Below are positions 1 to 6,050 of a DNA stretch of 8,811 nt, one piece after another; within the stretch, counting starts at the first letter, position 1, and the number at the start of each line of letters is the position of its first letter. Under the pieces are notes generated by a model, which was given only the letters and a program-made list of their open reading frames with translations, made no database searches and was not told the DNA's origin. The translations under genes and the position numbers were made by a program. This DNA is from an uncultured Paracoccaceae bacterium (GTDB taxonomy: Bacteria; Pseudomonadota; Alphaproteobacteria; Rhodobacterales; Rhodobacteraceae), in assembly GCA_937952085.1 (NCBI GenBank), contig CALFYQ010000284.1:1-8811 (forward strand), written 5' to 3'.

Positions 1-811
1 CGTCCCGCATCCGACGCCGGTCGAGCACCAGGTCGAGCATGCCGTGCTCATGGAGATACTCGGCGCGCTGGAAGCCCTCGGGCAGCGTCTCGCGGATCGT
101 CTGCTCGATCACGCGCGGCCCGGCGAAGCAGATGAGCGCGCCCGGTTCGGCGATCTGGATATCGCCCAGCATGGCGTAGCTCGCCGTCACGCCGCCGGTC
201 GTCGGGTGGGTTAGGACGGCGATGAAGGGGAGGCCCGCCTCCTTCACCATCTCCACCGCCACCGTGGTCCGCGGCATCTGCATCAGCGAGAGGATGCCCT
301 CCTGCATCCGCGCCCCGCCTGCCGCGCAGAATACCACGAGCGGCGCGCCGACCGCGACCGCCGCCTCCGCCGCCGCGATCATCGCATTGCCCACGGCGAC
401 GCCCATCGAGCCCGCCATGAAGCCGAAATCCTGCGCCGCGACCACCGTGATGACGCCGCCGATCGTGCCCTTGCCGACCAGCATCGCCTCATCCTCGCCG
501 GTCGTCTTCCGCGCCTCGCGGATGCGGTCGGGATAGCGCTTCTGGTCGCGGAAATGCAGCGGATCGGCCGGCGCCTCGGGGATCTCGATCTCGACGAAGG
601 CGCCGCCGTCAAACAGGTGCTCCAGCCGGTCCCGCGGCCGGATCGGCATGTGGAAGGCGCAGGACGGGCAGACATGGAGATTGTCCGCCAGCTCCCGGTG
701 GAAGATCATCTGGCCGCAGCCCTCGCACTTCGTCCAGAGGTTCTCCGGCATCTCGCGGCGCGAGAAGAGCGAGTTGATCTTTGGTCGGACGTAGTTGGAG
801 ATCCAGTTCAT
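1..811 (-). CDS. accD: Acetyl-CoA carboxylase carboxyltransferase beta subunit (partial, 3' end outside window)
   Basis: This is the beta half of the carboxyltransferase of acetyl-CoA carboxylase. With AccA it moves the carboxyl group from carboxybiotin on AccB to acetyl-CoA, giving malonyl-CoA for fatty acid synthesis in the cytosol. About 270 residues are visible. The N-terminus has the four-cysteine zinc ribbon (C29, C32, C48, C51), followed by the crotonase-like carboxyltransferase core with the GGARMQEG signature at residues 165-172. The ATG at 809-811 begins MNWISNYVRPK, a typical AccD start. The reading frame is open to the window edge, and roughly the last 20-45 residues are missing by comparison with the usual family length. 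It is read away from a 239-base gap shared with a divergent thioesterase gene. In many proteobacteria folC follows accD, which cannot be seen here. The identification is firm. Confidence 0.96.
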   Translation of the reverse strand, partial: MNWISNYVRPKINSLFSRREMPENLWTKCEGCGQMIFHRELADNLHVCPSCAFHMPIRPRDRLEHLFDGGAFVEIEIPEAPADPLHFRDQKRYPDRIREARKTTGEDEAMLVGKGTIGGVITVVAAQDFGFMAGSMGVAVGNAMIAAAEAAVAVGAPLVVFCAAGGARMQEGILSLMQMPRTTVAVEMVKEAGLPFIAVLTHPTTGGVTASYAMLGDIQIAEPGALICFAGPRVIEQTIRETLPEGFQRAEYLHEHGMLDLVLDRRRMRD

Positions 812-847
812 CGTCGGCGCTCCGGCGAGCCTTCGTGCGGCGCGCGA

Positions 848-876
848 GAGATAGGCGGACGGGGCCCGGATTGCAA
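848..876 (-). promoter_or_regulatory. Possible accD promoter
   Basis: On the minus strand TTGCAA (871-876) and TATCTC (848-853) are separated by exactly 17 bases. The TATCTC box would place a transcription start about 30 bases before the accD ATG. Both boxes match the sigma-70 consensus only partly (4 of 6 and 3 of 6). This is an inference from spacing and position. Confidence 0.25.
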
Positions 877-904
877 CGCGGCGGCGGGCTTAGCCGCCCG
901 CGGC

Positions 905-916
905 CGCGATATCGCG
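905..916. repeat. 12-base perfect palindrome CGCGATATCGCG
   Basis: CGCGATATCGCG is fully self-complementary and lies in the divergent accD/thioesterase gap, just left of a promoter-like TTGATA. It has no spacer and could be a regulator site or chance in GC-rich DNA. No known regulator is assigned. Confidence 0.3.
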
Positions 917-917
917 T

Positions 918-946
918 TTGATAGCGAGCCAGGCGCCTGATAAGAA
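918..946 (+). promoter_or_regulatory. Possible promoter of the thioesterase gene
   Basis: TTGATA (918-923, 5 of 6 to the -35 consensus) is followed after 17 bases by TAAGAA (941-946, a weak -10 with 3 of 6 matches). The start point would be near 953, about 100 bases before the thioesterase ATG. The FadR/GntR-type palindrome at 958-972 would then lie immediately downstream of the start point, a usual place for a repressor operator. Confidence 0.35.
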
Positions 947-957
947 GCGGTTTTTCC

Positions 958-972
958 GATTGTCTGACAATC
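958..972. promoter_or_regulatory. Putative GntR/FadR-family operator (GATTGTCTGACAATC)
   Basis: GATTGTCTGACAATC is a perfect inverted repeat with 6-base arms around CTG. Its centre TTGTCTGACAA fits TNGTNNNACNA, the consensus described for operators of the FadR subfamily of GntR repressors. It sits just after a promoter-like pair and about 80 bases before the thioesterase start. It is also upstream of accD, so either gene could be the target. No GntR-type regulator gene lies in the window, so the regulator would be encoded elsewhere. Confidence 0.45.
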
Positions 973-1050
973 TGGACCGCGGCGGGCGCCATTGAAGCCT
1001 CGTCCGCCCGCCGGCAAGCATGGCGCGAACGCGCCCGGAGGAGACGCCGC

Positions 1051-1512
1051 ATGCTCGAACTTTTCCGCACCTGCCCGGGGAGCTGGGTGGATTTCAACGG
1101 GCACATGCGGGACGCCTATTACGTTCTTCTCGTCTCCTTCGCGAACGACCGGACGATGGATGAGCTTGGCATGGGGCCGCGCTATCTTTCGGCCACCGGT
1201 CGAACGCTCTTCAACCTCGACAATCGCATTCGCTATCTCAAGGAGGCCAAGGCGGGGGACCGGCTGGCGGTGCGGATGCGGCTGATCGACCATGACGCGA
1301 AGCGGCTCCACCTCCATTCGGTGATCGTGAATCGCGCCGACGAGGCGCCGCTCGCCGTCAACGAGGCGGTGCTGCTTCACGTGGATCGGGACGGCGGACC
1401 GCGGGCCGAACCCTTCCCGCCCGAGATCGCCGCGCTGGTGGCGGCGCGGGCGGAGCGGGATGGCGGGCCGCTCCCCGATCTCAGGACCGGCGGGGTCGGC
1501 CTCCGCCGCTAG
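1051..1512 (+). CDS. Hotdog-fold acyl-CoA thioesterase, betainyl-CoA thioesterase (CdhB)-like
   Basis: The 153-residue product is a single 4HBT/hotdog domain. The N-terminus shows W12-V-D-F-N-G-H-M-R-D21 followed by AYY. This is the Asp-x-x-Gly-His pattern at the start of the hotdog helix, with D14 the likely catalytic acid. Later segments DHDAKRLHLH and EAVLLHVD, and the closing run PFPPEIAALVA, recall betainyl-CoA thioesterases of carnitine degradation (CdhB, or the domain fused to carnitine dehydrogenase in some alphaproteobacteria). That assignment rests on remembered similarity; only the general thioesterase call is strong. A clear ribosome site (GGAGGAG, 8 bases upstream) fixes the ATG. 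The gene stands alone on its strand, diverges from accD, and converges with the P450 gene, sharing the CTAG at 1509-1512. No other carnitine gene is present here. Confidence 0.85.
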   Translation: MLELFRTCPGSWVDFNGHMRDAYYVLLVSFANDRTMDELGMGPRYLSATGRTLFNLDNRIRYLKEAKAGDRLAVRMRLIDHDAKRLHLHSVIVNRADEAPLAVNEAVLLHVDRDGGPRAEPFPPEIAALVAARAERDGGPLPDLRTGGVGLRR

Positions 1513-2690
1513 AGCCTCACGCGGAACGCCGCGGGCGCGCGAAAGTGCCAGCGCGGCGCGAAACGGACCGGGCCGGCGAGCCGGAGCCCGGGGCGCCGCG
1601 CGAAGAGCGCCTTGAGCGCGAGGCGGATCGTCAGCCACCCCAGCCCGGCGGCGAGGCAATGGTGCGGGCCCGCGCCGAAGGCGAGATGCGGCGCGGCCGC
1701 CCGCGACGGGTCGAACCGGTCGGGCTCCGCCAACCCCTCCGGATCCCGCCCCGCGGCGGCGACGAGGAGCGCGACCGGCGCGCCGCAGCGGATCGGGCGG
1801 CCGCCCGCCTCGGCGTCCGCCTGCGCGAAGCGGACGAGCAGGTGGAGCGGCGGGTCGAACCTCAGCGCCTCCTCCATCGTGCGGCGGGCCGCCGCTTCAT
1901 CGGCGAAGAGCGGCGCAGGATCTATGCCGGCCTCCAGCACCGCCCGAACCGCGAGGAGGATCGCGTGCGCCGTCGCCTCGTGGCCGGCGACGAGGAGGAG
2001 GACGACGAGCGCGGTCGCCTCCTCCGGCGAAAGCCGCCCTTCGCCCGCCCCGGCGGCGGCGATCCGGCCGAAAAGATCAGCCCCCGGCGCCGCCTCGGCG
2101 GCGGCGAGCCGCGCCCCGACCCAGCGCCCGGCGTCGGCGAGCGCGCGGTCCGCCGCTTCGCGCCGCTCCGGCCCGGCGCCGTGAGCGAAGACGGCGAGGA
2201 CCGCGCGCGACCAGGCGAGAAGGCGCGGCGCCTCGGAAAGCGGCGCGCCGAGAAGCCGGGCGGTGACATAGAGCGGCAAGGGGAGCGCGAAGGCGGGGAG
2301 AAGGTCCGCCTCCCCGCCTTCGAACCGGTCGATCAGCCGATGCGCCAGCGCCTCGATCTCCGGCGCGAGGGCGGCGACCGCGCTTGAGGCGAACCCGCGG
2401 AGCGCGGGGGCGCGGAGCCGGCCATGCGCGGGCGGATCAAGGTTCAGCATCGAATGCCGCTCGAAATCGGCGAAGGCGCCACGCTCCGGCGACGGCGGCG
2501 ACGGGTCCGCGCGGCCGAAATCGGGGCTACGGAGCACCGCGTCGATCTCAGCCCGGCGCGCCAGCGCGACCATGCCGAGATCGGACCAGAAGACCGGACC
2601 CGGCGCGGCGAGAAGGCGCAGGTAGAACGGAAACGGGTCCGCGACGAAGCCGGGCGCGCCCGGCGACTGGGCGACTCGCAGAAGCTCCAT
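1509..2690 (-). CDS. Cytochrome P450
   Basis: A 393-residue soluble bacterial-type (class I) P450 with all core motifs. DPPAHGRLR at 85-93 is the C-helix region. AGHEAT at 235-240 is the I-helix oxygen-activation motif, in the Glu form instead of the more usual Asp. EALR at 274-277 is the ExxR motif of the K helix. FGAGPHHCLA at 338-347 is the heme loop, with Cys345 as thiolate ligand. It is expected to be a cytosolic monooxygenase needing a ferredoxin and reductase, neither of which is encoded here. The substrate cannot be inferred. An ATG 147 bases upstream is in frame, but the extra 49 residues are Arg-rich and unlike a P450 N-terminus. MELLRVAQ leading into the FVADPFPFY segment is the better start, although its ribosome site (GAGA) is weak. 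The 3' end overlaps the thioesterase gene tail to tail. Confidence 0.93.
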   Translation of the reverse strand: MELLRVAQSPGAPGFVADPFPFYLRLLAAPGPVFWSDLGMVALARRAEIDAVLRSPDFGRADPSPPSPERGAFADFERHSMLNLDPPAHGRLRAPALRGFASSAVAALAPEIEALAHRLIDRFEGGEADLLPAFALPLPLYVTARLLGAPLSEAPRLLAWSRAVLAVFAHGAGPERREAADRALADAGRWVGARLAAAEAAPGADLFGRIAAAGAGEGRLSPEEATALVVLLLVAGHEATAHAILLAVRAVLEAGIDPAPLFADEAAARRTMEEALRFDPPLHLLVRFAQADAEAGGRPIRCGAPVALLVAAAGRDPEGLAEPDRFDPSRAAAPHLAFGAGPHHCLAAGLGWLTIRLALKALFARRPGLRLAGPVRFAPRWHFRAPAAFRVRL

Positions 2691-2720
2691 GCGGCAGTCT
2701 CGCGCCGCCCCGTGCGGGAT

Positions 2721-2748
2721 GTCACGCGCGGGCCGCGGGGCGCGTGAC
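2721..2748. promoter_or_regulatory. Inverted repeat GTCACGCGC-N10-GCGCGTGAC between divergent genes
   Basis: Two perfectly complementary 9-base arms (2721-2729 and 2740-2748) flank a 10-base centre that contains its own palindrome, CCGCGG. The repeat lies 31 bases before the P450 ATG and 87 bases before the ATG of the plus-strand gene at 2836. This is where a shared operator would be expected. A hairpin in the P450 leader is an alternative. The symmetry is seen directly; the regulatory role is inferred. Confidence 0.4.
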
Positions 2749-2835
2749 CTTTCGCACCGCGGGCCGACCCTCGCCATGGCCTCGCCAGCAGGCCTTCCCA
2801 TCTCGAGGCGACGGAACCGATGGAAGGAAGACCCC

Positions 2836-3393
2836 ATGCCTTACTATCGCGTCTACGACATCCGCTGGACCCCGCCGGCCGACGCGGCCGCAGAGGATGA
2901 TGCGCCCGTCATCGTGAGGATCCTCGGATCCAGCGGAGACCCGGTGATCGCGCAAGGCGGGGCCGACACGCTCGACTTCACCTCGGCGGAGCTAGAAACT
3001 GCGGACGCCGCCGTGCCGTTCCACCGCATCATCGACAACACGATCTACGGCTCGACCCCGGGCGCGGAGGATGGCGGCGGCGGAACCTACGTCCTCCCCG
3101 AGATCGACGACGAGGCGCTGGTCGCGTTCGAGCCGGGCGACGCGCTTCTCTGCCCCCCCCCGCCCTTGCCCCGCCCCGCCGGCCGCACTACGAAACTCCC
3201 GACGCGAGGCGGCGGGAGCGCGGCATGGCCGGACGGGCGATCTGGACCTTCTACGAAGGCGAATGGCGGGAGGGCGCGACGCAGATCCTCTCGGCCGCCG
3301 ATCACGGGACCTGGCTCGGCTCCATGGTCTTCGACGGCGCCCGCGCCTTCGACGGGATGGCGCCGGATCTCGGCCTTCACTGCGCGCGGGTGA
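2836..3393 (+). CDS. Unrecognised acidic protein; reading frame probably disturbed at a C9 tract
   Basis: I do not recognise this family. A good ribosome site (GGAAGGAAG at 2822-2830) precedes an ATG starting MPYYRVYDIRW. The first 105 residues or so look like a real folded, acidic protein: hydrophobic and acidic residues alternate, there is a Gly run near residue 78, and a segment DEALVAFEPGDALLC. After Cys105 the frame enters CCCCCCCCC (3153-3161). The product then changes abruptly to a Pro/Arg/Ser-rich sequence that overlaps the aminotransferase gene by 169 bases, typical of an out-of-frame shadow. No frame contains a stop before the aminotransferase start. One extra C would fuse this protein in frame to the aminotransferase. 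Possible explanations are a sequencing error in the tract, a decayed gene, slippage, or a true long overlap. The start is trusted, the end is not. Confidence 0.5.
   Translation: MPYYRVYDIRWTPPADAAAEDDAPVIVRILGSSGDPVIAQGGADTLDFTSAELETADAAVPFHRIIDNTIYGSTPGAEDGGGGTYVLPEIDDEALVAFEPGDALLCPPPPLPRPAGRTTKLPTRGGGSAAWPDGRSGPSTKANGGRARRRSSRPPITGPGSAPWSSTAPAPSTGWRRISAFTARG
3153..3161 (+). repeat. C9 homopolymer inside coding sequence
   Basis: Nine consecutive C residues follow TG at 3151-3152, within a longer C-rich stretch to about 3180. With nine C the upstream frame misses the aminotransferase frame. With ten (or seven) C the two would join into one protein of about 416 residues, and with eight C the frame stays open to 3853. 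Such tracts are prone to replication and transcription slippage and to read error. Confidence 0.9.
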
Positions 3394-4085
3394 ACGAGAG
3401 CGCCCGGCGCATGGGGCTGAAGCCCACCCTTTCCGACGAGGAGATCACCGGCCTCGCCCGCGAGGGGATCGCGAAGTTCCCGAAAGGGGCGCATCTCTAC
3501 GTCCGGCCGATGGTCTGGGCCCGCTCCGGCGGCATGTTCATGGTCGATGTGGACCCGGAGTCGACCGCCTTCGCGCTCTGCCTCGAGGAGCGGCCGATGG
3601 CCGAGCCGAAGGGCGTCACCATGTGCGAGACCCGGTTCCGCCGGCCGACGCCGGACTGCATGCCGACCGACGCCAAGGCGGCCTGCCTCTACCCGAACAA
3701 CGCGCGGATGCTGCGCGAGGCCGCGGCCCGCGGCTTTCAGAACGCCATCGTGAAGGACGCGCTCGGCAACGTCGCCGAGACCGCGACTTCGAACATCTTC
3801 CTCGCCAAGGACGGCGTGGCGATGACGCCGATCCCGACCGGCGTGTTCCTTGACGGCATCACGCGGCGGCGCATCATCTCCCTTCTCCGCGCCGATGGCG
3901 TCGAGGTGGTGGAGAAGACGCTGACGATGGCCGACTTCCTCGACGCCGACGAGGTTTTCACCACCGGCAACGCGATGAAGGTGATGCACGTCACCAAGCT
4001 CGAGGACCGGGACTATCAGCACGGCCCCGTGGCGCGGCGCGCGCGCGCGCTCTACTGGGACTACGCGGCGAGCCAGGCGGCATGA
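3225..4085 (+). CDS. Branched-chain-type aminotransferase (PLP fold type IV)
   Basis: A 286-residue class IV pyridoxal-phosphate aminotransferase, close to the length of other short alphaproteobacterial IlvE-like enzymes. The PLP-binding lysine is K151, in TDAKAACLYPNNARM. E185, in NVAETATSNIF, is the acid that contacts the pyridine nitrogen, and GITRRRII (211-218) is the phosphate-binding turn. The family transfers amino groups between glutamate and branched-chain or related amino acids. The late loop reads FTTGNAMKV, where canonical IlvE proteins often have a TGTAAEV-like loop, so this may be a paralogue with altered substrate choice. I therefore give no gene symbol. The ATG is preceded by GGGAG at a suitable distance. 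The TGA overlaps the next start as ATGA, making this the first gene of a translationally coupled cassette. Confidence 0.9.
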   Translation: MAGRAIWTFYEGEWREGATQILSAADHGTWLGSMVFDGARAFDGMAPDLGLHCARVNESARRMGLKPTLSDEEITGLAREGIAKFPKGAHLYVRPMVWARSGGMFMVDVDPESTAFALCLEERPMAEPKGVTMCETRFRRPTPDCMPTDAKAACLYPNNARMLREAAARGFQNAIVKDALGNVAETATSNIFLAKDGVAMTPIPTGVFLDGITRRRIISLLRADGVEVVEKTLTMADFLDADEVFTTGNAMKVMHVTKLEDRDYQHGPVARRARALYWDYAASQAA

Positions 4086-4489
4086 GCAACCCGACGAAGG
4101 CGCTGATCCAGCGCTACTATTCTTCCTTCAACGCCGGCGACATGGGCGGCATGCTGGCGCTTCTCTCCGACGATATGCGCCATGACGTGAACCAGGGCCC
4201 GAGCCGGTTCGGCAAGACCGCCTTCGCCGAGTTCTGCGTCCACATGGCGAAATGCTACCGTGAGCGGCTGGACCATATTGTCATCATGGTTTCCGAGGAC
4301 GGCACGCGGGCGGCGGCGGAATTCCTCGTCCACGGCGAATATCTCGCCACTGACGAAGGGCTGCCGCCGGCGAAGGGCCAGCGCTACACGCTGCCGGCCG
4401 GCGCCTTTTTCGAGGTCGCGGGCGGGCTGATCCGGCGGGTGACGACGTTTTACAACCTGCCGGAATGGACGCGTCAGGTCTCCCGGTGA
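4082..4489 (+). CDS. NTF2/SnoaL-like (nuclear transport factor 2 family) protein
   Basis: A 135-residue single-domain protein. It opens with a helix, LIQRYYSSFNAGDMGGMLALLSDD, typical of SnoaL/ketosteroid-isomerase-like cone folds. It ends with a strand region (GAFFEVAGGLIRRVTTFYNL) that closes such domains. Members range from isomerases, cyclases and hydratases to simple ligand-binding proteins, so the reaction is unknown. There is no signal peptide, so it is probably cytosolic. It starts within the aminotransferase stop (ATGA), and its own TGA overlaps the likely GTG start of the acetyltransferase. Coupling to both neighbours suggests a step in, or a subunit of, the same small pathway. Confidence 0.82.
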   Translation: MSNPTKALIQRYYSSFNAGDMGGMLALLSDDMRHDVNQGPSRFGKTAFAEFCVHMAKCYRERLDHIVIMVSEDGTRAAAEFLVHGEYLATDEGLPPAKGQRYTLPAGAFFEVAGGLIRRVTTFYNLPEWTRQVSR

Positions 4490-5073
4490 GCCTTCGGGTC
4501 GCGCCGCTGCCGCAGGCGACGATCGCGGCGCGGCTCGACGACCTCGCCTCTCTTCGTATCCGGGTCTTCCGCGACTGGCCCTATCTCTATGACGGCGATC
4601 TCGACTACGAGCGTCGCTATCTCCGCCCCTATGCCGAAAGCGCGGGGGCCGTGGTCGTCGGCGCCTGGGACGGGGCGCGGCTCGTCGGCGCCGCCACCGG
4701 CGCGCCGCTCGAAGACCATGCGGCGGCGTTCGGCGCCCCCTTCGCCGCCAGCGGACGGCGGATCGAGGACTATTACTACTGCGCCGAATCCGTGCTTCTG
4801 CCGGACTATCGCGGCCAGGGCGCCGGGCGGGCGTTCTTCGAGCATCGGGAGGCGAAGGCGCGCGAGGTCGGCCGGCCGAATATCTGCTTCTGCGCCGTCG
4901 TGCGGCCGGCCGACCACCCGGCCAGGCCCGCGGAATATGAGCCGCTGAACCCGTTCTGGCGCCGGCTCGGCTACGCCCCGGCCGAGGCGCTGACGGCGCG
5001 CTTTTCCTGGCGCGATGTCGGCGACACGGCCGAGACCGAAAAGACCATGCAGTTCTGGGAGAAGCGCCTGTGA
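4486..5073 (+). CDS. GNAT-family N-acetyltransferase
   Basis: A 195-residue GNAT protein from the chosen GTG. The acetyl-CoA pyrophosphate loop is R109-G-Q-G-A-G-R115 after strand ESVLLPDY, and FWRRLGYAPAEAL near residue 158 is the usual C-terminal motif B region. Near the N-terminus, RIRVFRDWPYLYDGD is a feature I associate with one bacterial GNAT subgroup. The acceptor substrate is unknown. An in-frame ATG at 4465 would add seven residues and overlap the previous gene by 25 bases. I prefer GTG 4486 because it gives a GTGA stop/start overlap like the next junction, although neither start has a strong ribosome site. The domain is often seen near, or fused to, nitrilases of the Rim1-like class, which fits the gene that follows. 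Here the two are separate proteins. Confidence 0.87.
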   Translation: MSLRVAPLPQATIAARLDDLASLRIRVFRDWPYLYDGDLDYERRYLRPYAESAGAVVVGAWDGARLVGAATGAPLEDHAAAFGAPFAASGRRIEDYYYCAESVLLPDYRGQGAGRAFFEHREAKAREVGRPNICFCAVVRPADHPARPAEYEPLNPFWRRLGYAPAEALTARFSWRDVGDTAETEKTMQFWEKRL

Positions 5074-5951
5074 CCATCGTCGCCGCCGCCGCCTATCCGA
5101 TTTCCGCGCCGAAGGACTTCGCGGAATGGGAGGCCAAGACAACCGCCTGGGTCGGGGAGGCGGCGGGGCGCGGCGCGAAGGTGCTGGTCTTCCCCGAATA
5201 CGGGTTGACCGAACTCGCCGCGCTCGGCGGCAGGCGCTGGGGCGAGGATCATTTCGGCGCCATCGCCGCCATCGCCGAGGCGGCGCCCGAGGCGGCGAAG
5301 CTCTTCGCCCGGCTCGCCGCGACGCATGGCGTCTTCATCCTCGCCGGCTCGACCCCGGTGCAGGACGGCAACCGCCTCGTCAACCGCGCCTTCCTCTACG
5401 CGCCGGGCGGCGGCGCGACGCCGATCGACAAGCTTGCCCCGACGCGGTGGGAGCGCGAGGCGATCGACATGAAGGGGGGCGAGGGCCCCACCGTCTTCGA
5501 CACGCCGGCGGGGCGGTTCGGCGTGCTGATCTGCTACGACTCCGAGTTCCCGCTCCATGCCCGCGCGGTGGCCGAGGCCGGCGCCACCACGCTCCTCATC
5601 CCCTCCTGCACCGAGACGGAGGCGGGCTATTGGCGGGTCCGCATCGGCGCGCAGGCGCGGGCGCTGGAGAACCAGTTCTGGGTCGCGCAGGCGCCGCTGA
5701 TCGGCAACGCGGACTGGGCCGAGATGGTGGAGACGAACCGGGGCGCGGCGGGCGTCTACGGCCCGCCCGATCTCGGCTTTCCGCCGGATGGCGTGGCCGA
5801 GCTTGGCGGGCGCGAGCGGCCGGGCTGGGTCGTCGCGAACTGCGACCCGGCGCCGGTCAAGCGGGTGCGCAAGGACGGCGGCGTCCTCAACTTCGCGCAT
5901 TGGCCGGAGCAGGCGGCGAAGGTCCGCGTCTCCGAGGTGACGTTAAGGTAA
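5070..5951 (+). CDS. Carbon-nitrogen hydrolase, nitrilase superfamily, Rim1-like
   Basis: The 293-residue product spans one nitrilase-fold domain with the catalytic triad in place: E43 in VFPEYGL, K121 in IDKLAPTRWE and C155 in LICYDSEFP. A further conserved glutamate lies at 128-130. Enzymes of this fold hydrolyse amides, N-carbamoyl compounds or nitriles, or run the reverse amide condensation. The 'TRWE' and 'CYDSEFP' forms suggest the uncharacterised Rim1-like branch, several members of which carry an acetyltransferase domain. It is probably cytosolic. The start is GTG, inside the GTGA overlap with the acetyltransferase stop, with GGGAG about 8 bases upstream. It is the last gene of the cassette and is followed within two bases by a stem-loop. 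A role on an amide made or released by the upstream aminotransferase or acetyltransferase is inference. Confidence 0.91.
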   Translation: MTIVAAAAYPISAPKDFAEWEAKTTAWVGEAAGRGAKVLVFPEYGLTELAALGGRRWGEDHFGAIAAIAEAAPEAAKLFARLAATHGVFILAGSTPVQDGNRLVNRAFLYAPGGGATPIDKLAPTRWEREAIDMKGGEGPTVFDTPAGRFGVLICYDSEFPLHARAVAEAGATTLLIPSCTETEAGYWRVRIGAQARALENQFWVAQAPLIGNADWAEMVETNRGAAGVYGPPDLGFPPDGVAELGGRERPGWVVANCDPAPVKRVRKDGGVLNFAHWPEQAAKVRVSEVTLR

Positions 5952-5952
5952 C

Positions 5953-5967
5953 CTGCGCCTGGCGCAG
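5953..5967 (+). terminator. Stem-loop just after the nitrilase stop
   Basis: CTGCGC-CTG-GCGCAG forms a perfect 6-base-pair stem with a 3-base loop, beginning two bases after the TAA. No U-rich run follows, so it is not a classical intrinsic terminator. It may help to end or stabilise the 3' end of the four-gene transcript. Confidence 0.35.
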
Positions 5968-6019
5968 ACCGGCCCTGCATGGGCGGCGCGTTCACAGGCC
6001 CGGCGCGAGGCTCCATTTC

Positions 6020-6034
6020 TGTTGCAACGCAACA
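6020..6034. promoter_or_regulatory. Inverted repeat TGTTGC-AAC-GCAACA upstream of the small gene
   Basis: A perfect 15-base inverted repeat ends 16 bases before the ATG at 6051. The TGC-N3-GCA core resembles TGC-rich sites bound by PhaR-type regulators of polyhydroxyalkanoate genes in Paracoccus and Rhodobacter. That link is from memory and tentative. It could equally be a short hairpin in the 5' leader. Confidence 0.35.
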
Positions 6035-6050
6035 TTCCATGGAGAGACCC

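Noticed and set aside
1545..2387. Plus-strand open frames opposite the P450
   Set aside because: They are antisense shadows with charged low-complexity products, and the P450 motifs fix the minus strand as coding.
2691..2837. N-terminal extension of the P450 to an ATG at 2837
   Set aside because: The extra 49 residues are Arg-rich and not P450-like, and would run through the inverted repeat and the opposite gene's ribosome site. ATG 2690 fits the usual P450 N-terminus and length.
4061..5077. A 338-codon minus-strand frame opposite the NTF2-like and acetyltransferase genes
   Set aside because: The product is Arg/Ser/Pro-rich with no motifs, while the plus-strand genes carry recognisable family signatures and overlapping starts.
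5000..5100. Acetyltransferase-nitrilase fusion protein
   Set aside because: Such fusions exist in the Rim1-like class, but here a TGA at 5071-5073 ends the acetyltransferase and the nitrilase is in a different frame starting at GTG 5070.
5979..6050. Longer start for the small DUF1127-like protein
   Set aside because: The ATG at 5979 lacks a ribosome site and the extra residues span the inverted repeat at 6020-6034. GGAGAG points to ATG 6051.
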